This document shows, one piece after another, positions 20,857-31,083 of a stretch of 64,000 nucleotides of DNA; positions within the stretch are counted from its first letter, which is position 1, and each line of letters begins with the position of its first letter. The position numbers were made by a program, and so were the translations under genes. The stretch comes from an uncultured Ignavibacteria bacterium (GTDB lineage: Bacteria; Bacteroidota; Ignavibacteria; Kapaibacteriales; UBA2268), in the NCBI GenBank assembly GCA_903862655.1, contig CAIOZA010000015.1:1-64000 (forward strand), in the 5' to 3' direction. Below the pieces are notes generated by a model, which made no database searches, was not told the DNA's origin, and saw nothing but the letters and a program-made list of their open reading frames with translations.

Positions 20857-21492
20857 CTAACGAAAAATACAATACCACTTTGCCTCAGATGGAATAATTA
20901 TATCAATTTTTAAATGTTCCGCTGTAGCTATTGGCCAGTTTAATACCAAAACATTATAGCCTTGCTTTACAGAAATAGTCTTACCATTGGTATAACTTAA
21001 GTCTGTATTCGAATCCGAATAAAGCCAAATAACACTTGCCGACGCCTTCAATGTGTCCAAAGAACTAAGTAAATTTACAGCTTTTACTACTTCAACCATA
21101 TAGGTAGTCTGGGTTGGGTCATTAAGACAAAATGACATTATAGCAACTTTAGTACTTGCATTACTCGTTTTTAGCGCAGGATCGTTGAATACAGATTTTA
21201 CGCCCTTCAGTATGCTGTCAGGAGGTGTAACCAGTTTGACCGTAAAAGAACCTGAATTATCGGCAGATGACTTTACGAGAGCTATCCACGTAGATCTGTA
21301 CCCATAGTTCTTTGTGAAATATCCAAATTCAAAACTAAGAGAACTATTGTAGTGAATCTTGTAATTACTAATAACATTACTAATTTCTTCGGGATTATCA
21401 GAATAATTAGGAGCCGATGGATTGTCCTTGCAGGAATTAATCATCACAACAAATAATGCGATTAAGAATACATTCAATAATAATTGTTTCAT
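20857..21492 (-). CDS. Predicted lipoprotein of unknown function
   Basis: The likely start is the second in-frame Met (21492), which follows GGAAATAAAT and places the signal peptide directly at the N-terminus; the frame itself opens four codons earlier at 21504. The leader MKQLLLNVFLIALFVVMINS is followed by Cys21 (lipobox INSC), then KDNPSAP, a Bacteroidota-type outer-membrane lipoprotein start. The remaining 190 residues are beta-rich with no recognised motif (SLSFEFGYFTKNYGYRSTW, a DSDTNLSYT-like phrase). A neighbour of the chalcone-isomerase-like gene on the same strand; function unknown. Confidence 0.7.
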   Translation of the reverse strand: MKQLLLNVFLIALFVVMINSCKDNPSAPNYSDNPEEISNVISNYKIHYNSSLSFEFGYFTKNYGYRSTWIALVKSSADNSGSFTVKLVTPPDSILKGVKSVFNDPALKTSNASTKVAIMSFCLNDPTQTTYMVEVVKAVNLLSSLDTLKASASVIWLYSDSNTDLSYTNGKTISVKQGYNVLVLNWPIATAEHLKIDIIIPSEAKWYCIFR

Positions 21493-21584
21493 ATTTATTT
21501 CCATGATAATTTTAATGGTATATTTTTTACAATTTAAGAAAAAAACAATAATAATTTAAATATAATTTGAATTAAAGATAATGT

Positions 21585-21622
21585 TCAAAAAAAAACCGGA
21601 GGCAAAAGTAGCCTCCGGTTTT
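21585..21622 (-). terminator. Rho-independent terminator of the giant T9SS gene
   Basis: Minus-strand AAACCGGAGGC pairs perfectly with GCCTCCGGTTT (21593-21621), loop seven bases, followed by nine or ten T. 50 bases after the stop of the gene at 21672. Confidence 0.92.
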
Positions 21623-21671
21623 AGTTTCAACATTGATTTTCGGTTAATATACCGAAACCGATGAGTATAAA

Positions 21672-24600
21672 TTATCTAACAATCTGCATTGTACGAACTG
21701 CTGTTTTGGCACCTGTCTTCAATACTACATTGTAGGATCCGCTTGGCACTTCACTAACATTGATTGTTATTTCCTGTGTTCCTGCGTTTACCTGCTGGCT
21801 GTAGAGTGATTTCACTGCTTTACCGCTCATGTCGAATAATTCGATTGTTATGCTTGATGTTTCATCTACACTGAACTGAAGTTTTGCTTCGTTGGATGCT
21901 GGGTTTGGAATTGCTTCGCCTAACCACATTGTATTATCTCCACCGATCTGTACTTCTTTTTCTTCACTGTATTTGTATTCGCCAGTAAGGTCAACCATTT
22001 TAAGTCTGTAAACGTATGTGCTGCCAATCACAACATTTCTGTCAACAATTGGACCATAAGTTTTCTGTTCATTGCTCTTGCCGGCTGCTCTTTCTTCGGC
22101 TATCTTAACAAATGATGTAGTACCAGCATCTGTCTTGATTGCTTTTTCTATATCAAACTTATCTGAATTGTATTCCGATGCAGTTGTCCAGTTGAGGTCA
22201 ACTCTTGAACCGATTGCTTTTGCATCAAAGCTTAACAATTCGACTGGAATGATTGTTCCACCATTTCTTTCGATAAAATCGATTGATGCACGGAGAATAT
22301 AATCTGCTCTTCTCCAATGTCTCCAATCAACACCTAATGTAATAACATTTCTTGTTAATGTTGACACAGCAACACCTGCTACTGAATCACTTGGTGCTGA
22401 GGTATGAGATGCAAAATATTGTGTTGGCAATGCAAGACCTTCGCCTGTTGGAGAAACTCCCATTAAACCTGCTTTGGAGAAATCGTCACCAGTATAACCT
22501 GTAGCGGCGATTGCTTCTGGAAGGTTTCTATGAAGAGCTATGCCTATAACTGAATTACCTGTGTTATTTCCATTAGATCCTAGTGGATTGCCTGGTGCTT
22601 TGTAAGCTGCTCTTAATATATTGCCTACAAAGTAAGTATCATTGTATGAATCATTCTGACTGTGTGATCTAACGATATCCTGACTGGAAATGATTATGTT
22701 TCTCTTTTCTGTCTGGTTTCCTGTACTGAGGAAGTTCTCAATATCCATTCTCTGATATCTTGTCAATGGTTTATCGCTTCCGTCTGCATACCACATAGTT
22801 CTGTAGTTTGTGAAATCAACAGATTTTGATTCCCAACCGATTCTATCAAATATATCATAATCAAATCTTGAGTTTGCAACGTCGACCTTCCAGCCGAGTT
22901 TTAACATAGCTTTGAATAAACTGTCTGCATTCAATCTGCCGGCTTTTTGGTCTGCAGTTGAATTTTGATCAAGTTTAACAAATGAATTTTCAACTGATGT
23001 AACGATTCTCATGTCAGATTTTCTGAGGTAGAATCTTACAATCTTTTCCATGTTGTTATTCTGGTTGTACTGATCTGCATTCACACTGATTACGATCTTG
23101 TACTTTGGAGTAACGTTTGCCCACATTGAAAGGAACTGATCGGGGACAACATAACCTGTACCTCTTAAATCACCATAGGTCTTTGGTCTGAATTCAGTTA
23201 ATAAACCGTCAGCAAGCAAGAAGGGAACTTCAATTGAAGCACCTGATCCTGCACTTGCAATTTGTGTTGTTGTAACTTCTGGTACTGTTGAGAAAGTTCC
23301 GATTGGAGTTTCTCTATAAATGTTGAGTGTCAGAGTAATTGCTGACTGCTGTAAGTTACCGCTGTTTCTGACCAATGCTGAGACTTCAACTGGCGATGTT
23401 GTCATAATGTATTCAGCATCTGAGAATATACCTGATCCGCTCTGATATGCTGCGGGTTTTGGAATATAGAGAGCTTCTACATCACTGAGATACAATCTGC
23501 CATTGAATTCGCATGCACCGATGTCATAATTCTGTGCAGCTGTTCCACGAGTATTGCCATCGATATCGGTAGTAACCGATGCAATTCTCTCGCCTCTATT
23601 GTTAAGAATAGAGCCAATTGGATAAGGATTTGAATTCACTCTTAATCTCTGGTTAGGTACAGTACCAAGGAACACCATGTCATTAAGGAAGTTGCCTGTA
23701 ACTGAATTCATATCTTGTTTAGTCCAATTTCTCCACTGGTCTAATGACTTAAAGTCGTTTCTTGAGCTATAATCAATGTTAGCTCCTGCAGAAGTTACTT
23801 CTACATATCTGTAGAATGCTGCATTTGCTCCGGCTGGTGCATAGAAAGCATTTCTGTCCGATGTGATTCCACCATTCTTTGGAAGAATTCCCTGATAGAA
23901 AAATGCTGAATACACAAGAGATGTTGCGTCAACACCCATATCGGTTAATGCTACAGCATTGTTCTTTGCTATTGCACCGGTTACGTTTTGTAAACCAATA
24001 CCTACGTTTGGTGCTACTGAAGATATACTACCGTTTGAGCCAATATAGACTGTGTTGTTAGCAACCATATCATTTCTTGATTTATATGTTTGTTCCTTGG
24101 GTGTCCAAAGATCTGATCCACGTTCTGTAAGAATATGGATACCTGCTCTTGGAGCTGCGGCTGCTGAAGTTGTAATGTCCCAAATTGAATTGTTAGAGAT
24201 ATTTGATGCTTCTGCAACGTCTGGGAAATAAACAATACCCTTTGATGGATGCTGATATGTATTCTGTGCTTGTTCTACTTTGATACCAGTTACGCTTAAA
24301 CCTGAATTCAAACCACTGATTTCGTTGCCGAGTAAATTCAGCTTAACGTTGTTGTAGCCTTTGTACTGTGAAGTACCATCGCCACCGGCCATAATACCGG
24401 CAACTGAAGCTGTAGAATTTGTTATGCTGAATATTCTATTGCCAACAACGTTGATATTTTCTTCGAATCCTAAGTAAATACCTGCTCTGGCTACATTGGA
24501 GATTGTGTTATTGCTGATTTCATTATTAATGTTATAAAATCTTGCATAATCGCCTGTGTTTTCACGAAGAAGCTGACCAATACCAAGTGAAACGATACCA

Positions 24601-27179
24601 TATCCGAAACCTGAAATTTCGTTATTTGATATCTTGTTGTTTGCATTTGGAATTGTATCTATTCTCATCAGCTGAGCTTGTTCAGTTCCTGCTAATGTTG
24701 AACGGTTTACGATACCTGCTGAATAACCATAATTGGTTGCTCCTACAAGCAATGTGTCAGCCTGGAATGTAAATCCACTTATCTGGTTGTAAGCTGTCAT
24801 TGGCATCCATATCTTACTTGCAAGATTTGTTGATGCGTTTTCAATAATGACATTTTGTATTGTTATGTTTTTCGAGCCGCGTCCAAGATAAAATGCATTT
24901 GCTGTTGCGGTTGAATAACTGTTAACTCTGAATTTTAATGCTTTCTGTGATCCACCATCAAATGTGATATAACCCGGTGAATTTACGTATTTTCTTGCAA
25001 TGCTACCCATTGACTGATACTGATAATAAATTGAATAAGGATTTGCATTAGTCATTGATTGACCAAAAACAATACCTTTTCCATTTGGAGTATACAAATC
25101 AATTAAAACGGATCCTTTGCTGATTGCCTTAGCCTGTGAAGGTTTCCAAGTAATTGTATTTGCTGTCTGAGTTGTTGCATCCCAACCTAAGTTGATAATA
25201 TATGTTGAGAAATCCCATGCTGGGAAATCTGATCTTGATCCCTGAACTTTATAATAACTGTCTGTTAGTAGGAATGTTACAGAGTGTGCCAAACCACGAT
25301 CATATAATGTGTTCATTACAGAATCTATTGTTGGGAAGTTTCCGCCTGCGCCTACTGTATAAGTTCCTTCTAATCCGCCGTCAACTGTGAATGTTGATCT
25401 AACTGTATCGTCTGCTCTGAGTGGATCATCAGGATGTACAATTATCAATTCTGCCTGATAAGCACCTGATTCACGAATAGTCATAACTTCGAACTCTGCA
25501 TCCTTTACATTATATCTGCCGGATGGGATATCCTGAACAAGTATTGTACTCTGATATACCAAAACTCCGGTTGAAGTCTTCTTGATGTTAAGCTTAGCTG
25601 GAACGTCAGAAGCATCATAAACACCCATATTTCTGAACTCACCAAGCGGAATAATCGGTCTGTTGCCAACTACTAAAGCTCCTGGTGCTGGACGAAGCAT
25701 CGCAACTGCTTGCAACTGTGTTTCGTATGCAACTTCAAATGTGTAATTTGTTTCGTCAGAACGAGGAATGGTGTTGTTAAACGCATCCTGATCCTGCTCG
25801 TAATATACATTAAAGTAAGCCTTGTAAACGCCAACATTTAGCAAATGGATATTTCCAAATTCAATATCAACTTTAGCTGTTGAACCTATAGGATAATCAG
25901 ATGGATTATTGTTTGCATCCCAATGTCTTGTCAATCTGGATATAGTATCACCTGCAGCATCAACAATAAATGCATTTGCCACGAAGTCATAAACAGCATT
26001 TAATCCAACATTCTGGAATTTACCGGAAACAGTAATAAGATTGTTTCTCAAATATTTATGGTATCTTGGTGCTATGTTATTTTTTGGAGAAATAATTTCA
26101 CTGGATGCCATATCATAATCATGGGCAAGAGTGAATGTGCTGTAGGAAGCACCCGGGCAACCTGCGCCTGACACCTCGATTGCAAGTTTGTATTCACCGC
26201 CTAGATTACCGATAAAGGAACCATCACTACGTCCAAAAGCAAATCTTGCATTTTCGGCAGTGTGTGTCTTGGAAGCTGTGCCAAAAGGAACATTTGGTGA
26301 ACCTGTTGGGTCTAGCATTTCATATACAAGATTTGTAGATGGCTTAGGACCGGTTATTCTGTAATTTAATATTGCTCCTGGAGGCTGGATAGCTCCCATT
26401 GTAGCACTTGGCTTTGGTTTTCCTGTTGAGCCATCATAAAGTGTGTTTACTAACAATATACCATTAACTGCAGGGAATGATCCTTCCATATCTGGGATAA
26501 AGTTAAGTACGTAATCTTCGGTTTCACCATAGTTATAATAATAACCATAACTGCCATAGTCATAGTATGGACCATTAATACAAGCATTACTTCCGTTGTC
26601 AGCTTGTGAGGTTTCCGACAATCTCATTAATGTTTTTCCAACTGGTGTTGTACATGGTACAGAAAAAGTCCATGCTGCAGTAAAGGTATAAGAACCGCCT
26701 GTCGGGCTAGTGTTACTATACGCAGTTGTATAAACTGTTGCATTGTTAAGAAATTCACCGGCATTGGCAAAGCTGCCATTCATGTTCCAGTCGACGAATG
26801 CTCTGCAATAGTAGGCCCAATTATATGAGCCGTAAGGATATAATGGGTAACCCGTCATGGTTACTGTATATTGTTTACCGATTTTCAAATTAACTTCTGC
26901 ACCGGTGTTGTAGTAACATGCATCAATGCCAGAAGAACGAGTAAAAATTACCAGACCGCTTGCTGTTTCTTTAAATTCAACCTTGCTAATGTAACCCAAA
27001 TAACCCCAATCGATGTTGCCGCAATATGATGTCATATAGGACGCAGGAGCCGGGTAAGTTGTACAGTAGCCACTTGGCTGTGCAACTGCTTCTTGAATCA
27101 CCAAGAATCCGAGTAAAAGTGCAACTGCGAGAATCAATCTCTTAATCCCAGCCCTTGCAATTGGTTTTGAATTGTTCAT
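21672..27179 (-). CDS. Very large secreted protein: GEVED domain, beta-helix repeats, T9SS sorting domain
   Basis: About 1835 residues from the preferred Met at 27179, which has AGGGAG nine bases upstream; an in-frame Met lies nine codons earlier at 27206. Signal peptide ends QEAVAQ. A GEVED domain is visible (FVDWNMNGSFANAGEFLN, then YGETEDYVLNF), followed by CARDB-like beta modules (VSGKFQNVGLNAVYDF). A long stretch of short repeats such as NNEISNNTISNVARAGIYLG and GNEISGLNSGLSVTGI is typical of right-handed parallel beta-helices. A segment with SFVKLDQNSTADQK and DRIGWESKSVDF follows, then LSFDAKAIGSRVDLNWTTASEYNSDKF and the T9SS type A domain (LGEAIPNPASNEAKLQF, ELFDMSGKAVKSLY, VPSGSYNVVLKTG). 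No catalytic motif recognised. Surface or matrix protein by inference. Confidence 0.85.
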   Translation of the reverse strand: MNNSKPIARAGIKRLILAVALLLGFLVIQEAVAQPSGYCTTYPAPASYMTSYCGNIDWGYLGYISKVEFKETASGLVIFTRSSGIDACYYNTGAEVNLKIGKQYTVTMTGYPLYPYGSYNWAYYCRAFVDWNMNGSFANAGEFLNNATVYTTAYSNTSPTGGSYTFTAAWTFSVPCTTPVGKTLMRLSETSQADNGSNACINGPYYDYGSYGYYYNYGETEDYVLNFIPDMEGSFPAVNGILLVNTLYDGSTGKPKPSATMGAIQPPGAILNYRITGPKPSTNLVYEMLDPTGSPNVPFGTASKTHTAENARFAFGRSDGSFIGNLGGEYKLAIEVSGAGCPGASYSTFTLAHDYDMASSEIISPKNNIAPRYHKYLRNNLITVSGKFQNVGLNAVYDFVANAFIVDAAGDTISRLTRHWDANNNPSDYPIGSTAKVDIEFGNIHLLNVGVYKAYFNVYYEQDQDAFNNTIPRSDETNYTFEVAYETQLQAVAMLRPAPGALVVGNRPIIPLGEFRNMGVYDASDVPAKLNIKKTSTGVLVYQSTILVQDIPSGRYNVKDAEFEVMTIRESGAYQAELIIVHPDDPLRADDTVRSTFTVDGGLEGTYTVGAGGNFPTIDSVMNTLYDRGLAHSVTFLLTDSYYKVQGSRSDFPAWDFSTYIINLGWDATTQTANTITWKPSQAKAISKGSVLIDLYTPNGKGIVFGQSMTNANPYSIYYQYQSMGSIARKYVNSPGYITFDGGSQKALKFRVNSYSTATANAFYLGRGSKNITIQNVIIENASTNLASKIWMPMTAYNQISGFTFQADTLLVGATNYGYSAGIVNRSTLAGTEQAQLMRIDTIPNANNKISNNEISGFGYGIVSLGIGQLLRENTGDYARFYNINNEISNNTISNVARAGIYLGFEENINVVGNRIFSITNSTASVAGIMAGGDGTSQYKGYNNVKLNLLGNEISGLNSGLSVTGIKVEQAQNTYQHPSKGIVYFPDVAEASNISNNSIWDITTSAAAAPRAGIHILTERGSDLWTPKEQTYKSRNDMVANNTVYIGSNGSISSVAPNVGIGLQNVTGAIAKNNAVALTDMGVDATSLVYSAFFYQGILPKNGGITSDRNAFYAPAGANAAFYRYVEVTSAGANIDYSSRNDFKSLDQWRNWTKQDMNSVTGNFLNDMVFLGTVPNQRLRVNSNPYPIGSILNNRGERIASVTTDIDGNTRGTAAQNYDIGACEFNGRLYLSDVEALYIPKPAAYQSGSGIFSDAEYIMTTSPVEVSALVRNSGNLQQSAITLTLNIYRETPIGTFSTVPEVTTTQIASAGSGASIEVPFLLADGLLTEFRPKTYGDLRGTGYVVPDQFLSMWANVTPKYKIVISVNADQYNQNNNMEKIVRFYLRKSDMRIVTSVENSFVKLDQNSTADQKAGRLNADSLFKAMLKLGWKVDVANSRFDYDIFDRIGWESKSVDFTNYRTMWYADGSDKPLTRYQRMDIENFLSTGNQTEKRNIIISSQDIVRSHSQNDSYNDTYFVGNILRAAYKAPGNPLGSNGNNTGNSVIGIALHRNLPEAIAATGYTGDDFSKAGLMGVSPTGEGLALPTQYFASHTSAPSDSVAGVAVSTLTRNVITLGVDWRHWRRADYILRASIDFIERNGGTIIPVELLSFDAKAIGSRVDLNWTTASEYNSDKFDIEKAIKTDAGTTSFVKIAEERAAGKSNEQKTYGPIVDRNVVIGSTYVYRLKMVDLTGEYKYSEEKEVQIGGDNTMWLGEAIPNPASNEAKLQFSVDETSSITIELFDMSGKAVKSLYSQQVNAGTQEITINVSEVPSGSYNVVLKTGAKTAVRTMQIVR

Positions 27180-27502
27180 AGTGAACTCCCTAAAAAAATT
27201 TAACAAAATGTTAACTATAAAAATAAATTTGCTTTCTAAATGTAAGAACGGGTTTCAGGTACTTTAGTTACACTTTGACTTTTGATGCACTAAAAACTAT
27301 CTAATTTAAATGTAACTGTTTTATTCTATGCGCTTTTTCCGCAAATTCAATTTAAAATAATATACTTTATTATAATCACAAAAAGTGTAATTATTTTTGC
27401 ATAGTGTAAGATTTATTGAACTTTTTTTTAAAAAAGTGTGTAAGATTTAGCAGAGTGTGTAAAAAATTACACACTCTGCCCTTTTTGGGGGTTAGTTTAT
27501 AC
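27180..27502 (-). promoter_or_regulatory. Upstream region of the giant gene, with iterated GTGTAA and a 13-bp hairpin
   Basis: Gene-free and AT-rich. AGTGTAA occurs at 27384-27390 and 27403-27409, and GTGTGTAA variants near 27436-27443 and 27455-27462. The last lies in a perfect inverted repeat, GCAGAGTGTGTAA (27450-27462) with TTACACACTCTGC (27467-27479), followed on the plus strand by CCTTTTTGG. The region holds the promoter of the 1835-residue protein and may hold a regulator site; no known operator is recognised. Confidence 0.4.
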
Positions 27503-27536
27503 TAAAAAATCCCTTGTCGACTGAAAAGGGATTTTA
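27503..27536 (-). terminator. Rho-independent terminator of tnaA
   Basis: On the minus strand AAATCCCTT, about ten bases, AAGGGATTT, then T. 22 bases after the tnaA stop. Confidence 0.85.
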
Positions 27537-27558
27537 ATAATTAGGGACTAAAAATGGA

Positions 27559-28929
27559 TCAAATATAATCGAATTTAGCTGTAAAGTGCCTCAGGAAGGG
27601 TGCTTCGTAAGTTATTTTCATTTTTCTAAGTTTGTCTTTTTCCTTGAATACTTCTATAATGGCTTCGGCAGTGTATTCTATGTGGCTTTTTGTGTAAACT
27701 CTTCTGGGTATTGCTAATCTTACTAATTCCATATTAGGAGCAATATGATTCCCATTCTCATCAGTCTTGCCAAACATTACTGAGCCAATTTCAACTGATC
27801 TTATACCACCCTTGATATAAATTGCACACGAAATAGCCTGTCCCGGGAAATACTTTGGTTCAATATGAGGAGCAAATCGCTTTGCATCAAGATAAACAGC
27901 ATGTCCGCCGGTTGGCACAAGGATAGGAACACCTTCACCTGTGATTAAATCTCCCAGCATTTTCACCTGACCAACTCGGTATCTCAGATAATTCTCATCG
28001 AGTACTTCTTCGAAACCAACCGCCAGAGCCTCAAGATCACGACGCGCCAAGCCACCATAAGTAACAAACCCTTCTGTTACGATCAAGATAACTTTAGCTT
28101 TTTCTGCCCAATCATCATTATTCAATCCTATGAATCCGCCTGTATTTGACAATCCATCTTTCTTGGCACTCATCGTACATCCGTCAGCATAGCTGAACAT
28201 TTCCTGAGCGATTTCCTTTATTGTTTTATCCTGATATCCGGCTTCTCTTTGCTTGATAAAATAGCAATTCTCGGCAAAACGACAGCAATCAAGGAACAAA
28301 GGAATACCATATTGTGAAACCAATTTTTTGGTCTCACGAATATTTTCCATAGAAACAGGCTGTCCGCCACCACTGTTATTTGTTACTGTAATCATAACAA
28401 TCGGGATTCTGTCGGCTCCAACTTTTTCGATAAGATTTTTCAGTGCATCAATATCGATATTTCCTTTGAAATCGGCCTCAATTTCAGGATTGATCCCGAT
28501 TGCTGTTGGCAGATCGACAGCTTCAACACCCAAAAACTCTAAATTGCCGCGTGTTGTGTCGAAGTGAGTGTTATTCGGGACTACTTTTGTTTTATCCCCA
28601 ATCACTCCAAAGAGGATTCTTTCTGCGGCTCTTCCCTGATGAGTTGGAATTATATATTTAAATCCTGTAATTTCCTGAAGAATTTTCTCGAATTTATAAT
28701 AACTTTTTGAACCGGCATAGGATTCATCGCCATCCATCACCTGAGCCCACTGACGTGAACTCATTGCCGTTGTGCCGGAATCCGTCAGATAATCTAACGT
28801 TACATAGTCAGACCTCAGAGAGAATGTATTATAATCAGCATCTTTAAGATATTTTTCCCTATCGGATTCGGTTGTCATTGGAATGTGTTCAACCGATTTA
28901 ATTTTGAAAGGTTCAATCAATGTTTTCAT
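27559..28929 (-). CDS. tnaA: Tryptophanase (tryptophan indole-lyase)
   Basis: 456 residues. PLP enzyme splitting L-tryptophan to indole, pyruvate and ammonia. Same fold as the tpl product at 11.2 kb (LDYLTDSGTTAMSSRQWAQ, GDESYAGSKSYY, THQGRAAERILFG, GGQPVSMENI). The PLP lysine is Lys257 (TMSAKKDGLSNTGG). Residues that separate the subfamilies favour tryptophanase: THFDTTRG, with Asp where TPL has Thr, and GIRSVEIGSVMFGK, with Ile where TPL has its ring-hydroxyl Arg. Substrate assignment therefore rests on two positions plus overall resemblance. No tnaC-like leader or tnaB permease is seen in the 96 bases upstream. hrcA lies upstream on the same strand. Confidence 0.9.
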   Translation of the reverse strand: MKTLIEPFKIKSVEHIPMTTESDREKYLKDADYNTFSLRSDYVTLDYLTDSGTTAMSSRQWAQVMDGDESYAGSKSYYKFEKILQEITGFKYIIPTHQGRAAERILFGVIGDKTKVVPNNTHFDTTRGNLEFLGVEAVDLPTAIGINPEIEADFKGNIDIDALKNLIEKVGADRIPIVMITVTNNSGGGQPVSMENIRETKKLVSQYGIPLFLDCCRFAENCYFIKQREAGYQDKTIKEIAQEMFSYADGCTMSAKKDGLSNTGGFIGLNNDDWAEKAKVILIVTEGFVTYGGLARRDLEALAVGFEEVLDENYLRYRVGQVKMLGDLITGEGVPILVPTGGHAVYLDAKRFAPHIEPKYFPGQAISCAIYIKGGIRSVEIGSVMFGKTDENGNHIAPNMELVRLAIPRRVYTKSHIEYTAEAIIEVFKEKDKLRKMKITYEAPFLRHFTAKFDYI

Positions 28930-29025
28930 ATTCAGCCTAAGTACAGTAAATCAAAAAATTGAAAAAATTTAAGTCGCAAATTACCAAAATTTTACGACTA
29001 ATATTATCTTAATAAACTATTCCCG

Positions 29026-30084
29026 TTATTTATTTTTGATGGAGATTAATTCGCCAACATATTGAACAAGTGAAGTAAGCCTGGAGTAATTCATACGCTT
29101 AGGACCGATCAACCCGATTGATCCTTCTGCATTTCCCATTCTGTATGTTGTAACGATCAGACTGTAATCATCCAGGATTTGATTGTGCATTTCGCTTCCG
29201 ATTAAGATTCTCGGTTCACCGGCTTCTGTTTCGATTTTATCCAGTATATGAATAATAACATCTTCGTTTTCTACCAACTCGATTACAGATTTAACGCGTT
29301 GAACGTCTTCAAATTCAGGATAGTCAAGCATGTGCTGAGTACCGGTTATGTGGATTCTGTCGGTTGATGCGTAACTTTCGAACAATTTATCAATAGAATC
29401 AACAAATAATCTGATTAAAGGTGCTTTGCCATAACTTCCTTCGGAAACCATTGCCTGAAAATTATCCTCAACGAACTTTAGACTTTTACCGCTGACTTTT
29501 TCATTCATAAATGTTGCCATCTTCTCCAGTTCAGAAGGCTGGATTTCAAATTCAGCTTCCAGTGTAACAGTACGGACTATCTTTGAATCCAAAGCGATAA
29601 CAACCAGAACCCTGTTGCTTGCGAGTGAAATTAATTCAATTTTTTGTATAGCTAAATCTGTAAAATGAGGTATTGCGACTACACCTAAGCAACGCGACAA
29701 CATTCCAAGGAGCTTCGAGGCATCCTTGAGCACATTATCAGGTGTGATTGTTGCGACATTTCCTATTAATTTCTGGATTTCATGTTCAGAAAGCAACTCA
29801 GTCTGCATGAGAGTGTCAACGTAATATCTGTAGCCTTTGTCTGTTGGTATCCTGCCTGCGGATGTGTGTGGATGGCTGATGTACTCCATTTCCTCGAGAT
29901 CGGACATGATATTTCTTAGGGTTGCCGGGCTAAGCTTTAGTTCATGTTCAAGATATTTACTGAGGGTTCTCGAACCGACAGGCAGTGCATTCAGAATGTA
30001 CATGTGAATAATCGTACGGAGAATGTCCTTTTCTCTGTCCGAAAGATTCTTATGCGAGGTTATTATACTACTTGCAGCTGCCAT
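29026..30084 (-). CDS. hrcA: Heat-shock repressor HrcA
   Basis: 352 residues. Winged-helix repressor that binds CIRCE and needs GroEL for activity. N-terminal helix-turn-helix: LSDREKDILRTIIHMYI, GSRTLSKYLEHELKLSPATLRNIMSDLEEMEYISHPHTSAGRIPTDKGYRYYVD (given here only in part), then the HrcA core with IELISLASNRVLVVIALDS and a C-terminal SIGLIGPKRMNYSRLTSLVQYVGELI. Its operator lies 11.6 kb away before groES. Usually hrcA precedes grpE-dnaK-dnaJ; here none of these is adjacent. No CIRCE is visible before hrcA itself, so autoregulation is not indicated. Confidence 0.96.
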   Translation of the reverse strand: MAAASSIITSHKNLSDREKDILRTIIHMYILNALPVGSRTLSKYLEHELKLSPATLRNIMSDLEEMEYISHPHTSAGRIPTDKGYRYYVDTLMQTELLSEHEIQKLIGNVATITPDNVLKDASKLLGMLSRCLGVVAIPHFTDLAIQKIELISLASNRVLVVIALDSKIVRTVTLEAEFEIQPSELEKMATFMNEKVSGKSLKFVEDNFQAMVSEGSYGKAPLIRLFVDSIDKLFESYASTDRIHITGTQHMLDYPEFEDVQRVKSVIELVENEDVIIHILDKIETEAGEPRILIGSEMHNQILDDYSLIVTTYRMGNAEGSIGLIGPKRMNYSRLTSLVQYVGELISIKNK

Positions 30085-30254
30085 AATGCGTATAAACTTT
30101 CACAAAAATGAATTGTACTAACTGTGTAATGTCAAATTATAACTTTTTTCAAATATACAGAAAAAAACTTTTTTTTTCCTATCCTACATCAGCGATAGCT
30201 TTAAATTTTTAAATTTGTAATAAATTAAAATTGAAAATTGAAGGATAAATAAAA

Positions 30255-31010
30255 ATGAAACCAAATAAAATTCAAATATTTATATTATTGACACTCTTAT
30301 CCGGTATGCTCTTATCTTGCAGTTCGAATAAATCCGATGATTTATCACAAACAGTTGACAAAATATGCTTAGAATTAAAACAGAGTTTAACGCCGCAAGC
30401 TCTAAATAATTCAGGTGTTATCTTTAAAACTGAATATCTTAATAAGCAAAAACTTCAGTCCGGAGATTTAGCTGAAAAATATGCTGCTTTCCGTCCATGT
30501 TTTGGATCATTAAACTATAAAATTTCCGTTCTACCCGAGAATCCAAATTCAATAATTACCGGAGATATGAATCAATATTTCACAATCGGAACTCCACCGA
30601 CAGAGCTTATTTTGGAAGGTGATGCCATACCGGCTTTCAATATTCATTTCACATTCTCTGTAACAAAAAAACTGCTCGATACAATCAAACTGGAGATAAA
30701 CGGTAATCTTCATCTATTAGATGAGAATTCGAATATTGTCAAATCTTACAATCTTTACCCTACCCCGGACTTCTATCGATTTTTGAAAATCGGTAACGGT
30801 GATTTTAAGTACACAGCATTTCTTTCCCCAATGTGGAATCCATTTGATGACAATCCTTTCCCAAAAGCAGCAGAAACATTAACTCAGATGCTAAAGGTTA
30901 AGAAATACAGACTTGAAATCACTAGTACTAAATCTATCAAAACTAAATCAGCTCGAGAGAAAATCGACCAGCAGGATGGAGAAATTCTGGATAAACTTTT
31001 GATTAAATAA
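30255..31010 (+). CDS. Predicted lipoprotein of unknown function
   Basis: 251 residues. Leader IFILLTLLSGMLLS then Cys22 (lipobox LLSC), followed by SSNKSDDLSQ: outer-membrane lipoprotein by the usual rule. The mature part has alternating beta-type segments (LIIEGDAIPAFNIHFTFS-like) and a Lys-rich end (KSIKTKSAREKIDQQDGE). No domain recognised. ATG follows GAAGGATAAATAAAA. Divergent from hrcA across 170 bases and followed by a repeat-rich intergenic region. Confidence 0.7.
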   Translation: MKPNKIQIFILLTLLSGMLLSCSSNKSDDLSQTVDKICLELKQSLTPQALNNSGVIFKTEYLNKQKLQSGDLAEKYAAFRPCFGSLNYKISVLPENPNSIITGDMNQYFTIGTPPTELILEGDAIPAFNIHFTFSVTKKLLDTIKLEINGNLHLLDENSNIVKSYNLYPTPDFYRFLKIGNGDFKYTAFLSPMWNPFDDNPFPKAAETLTQMLKVKKYRLEITSTKSIKTKSAREKIDQQDGEILDKLLIK

Positions 31011-31083
31011 CCCTAAATGCCCACTGGATAATCTGAATCTGCGATTCCTGCTGGTGAGACGTCGCGAAAAGCCAGATTTAGAT

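Noticed and set aside
27559..28929. Calling this paralogue a second tyrosine phenol-lyase
   Set aside because: It has VEIG and FDTTR where TPLs have MERG and FTTTR, so tryptophanase fits better.
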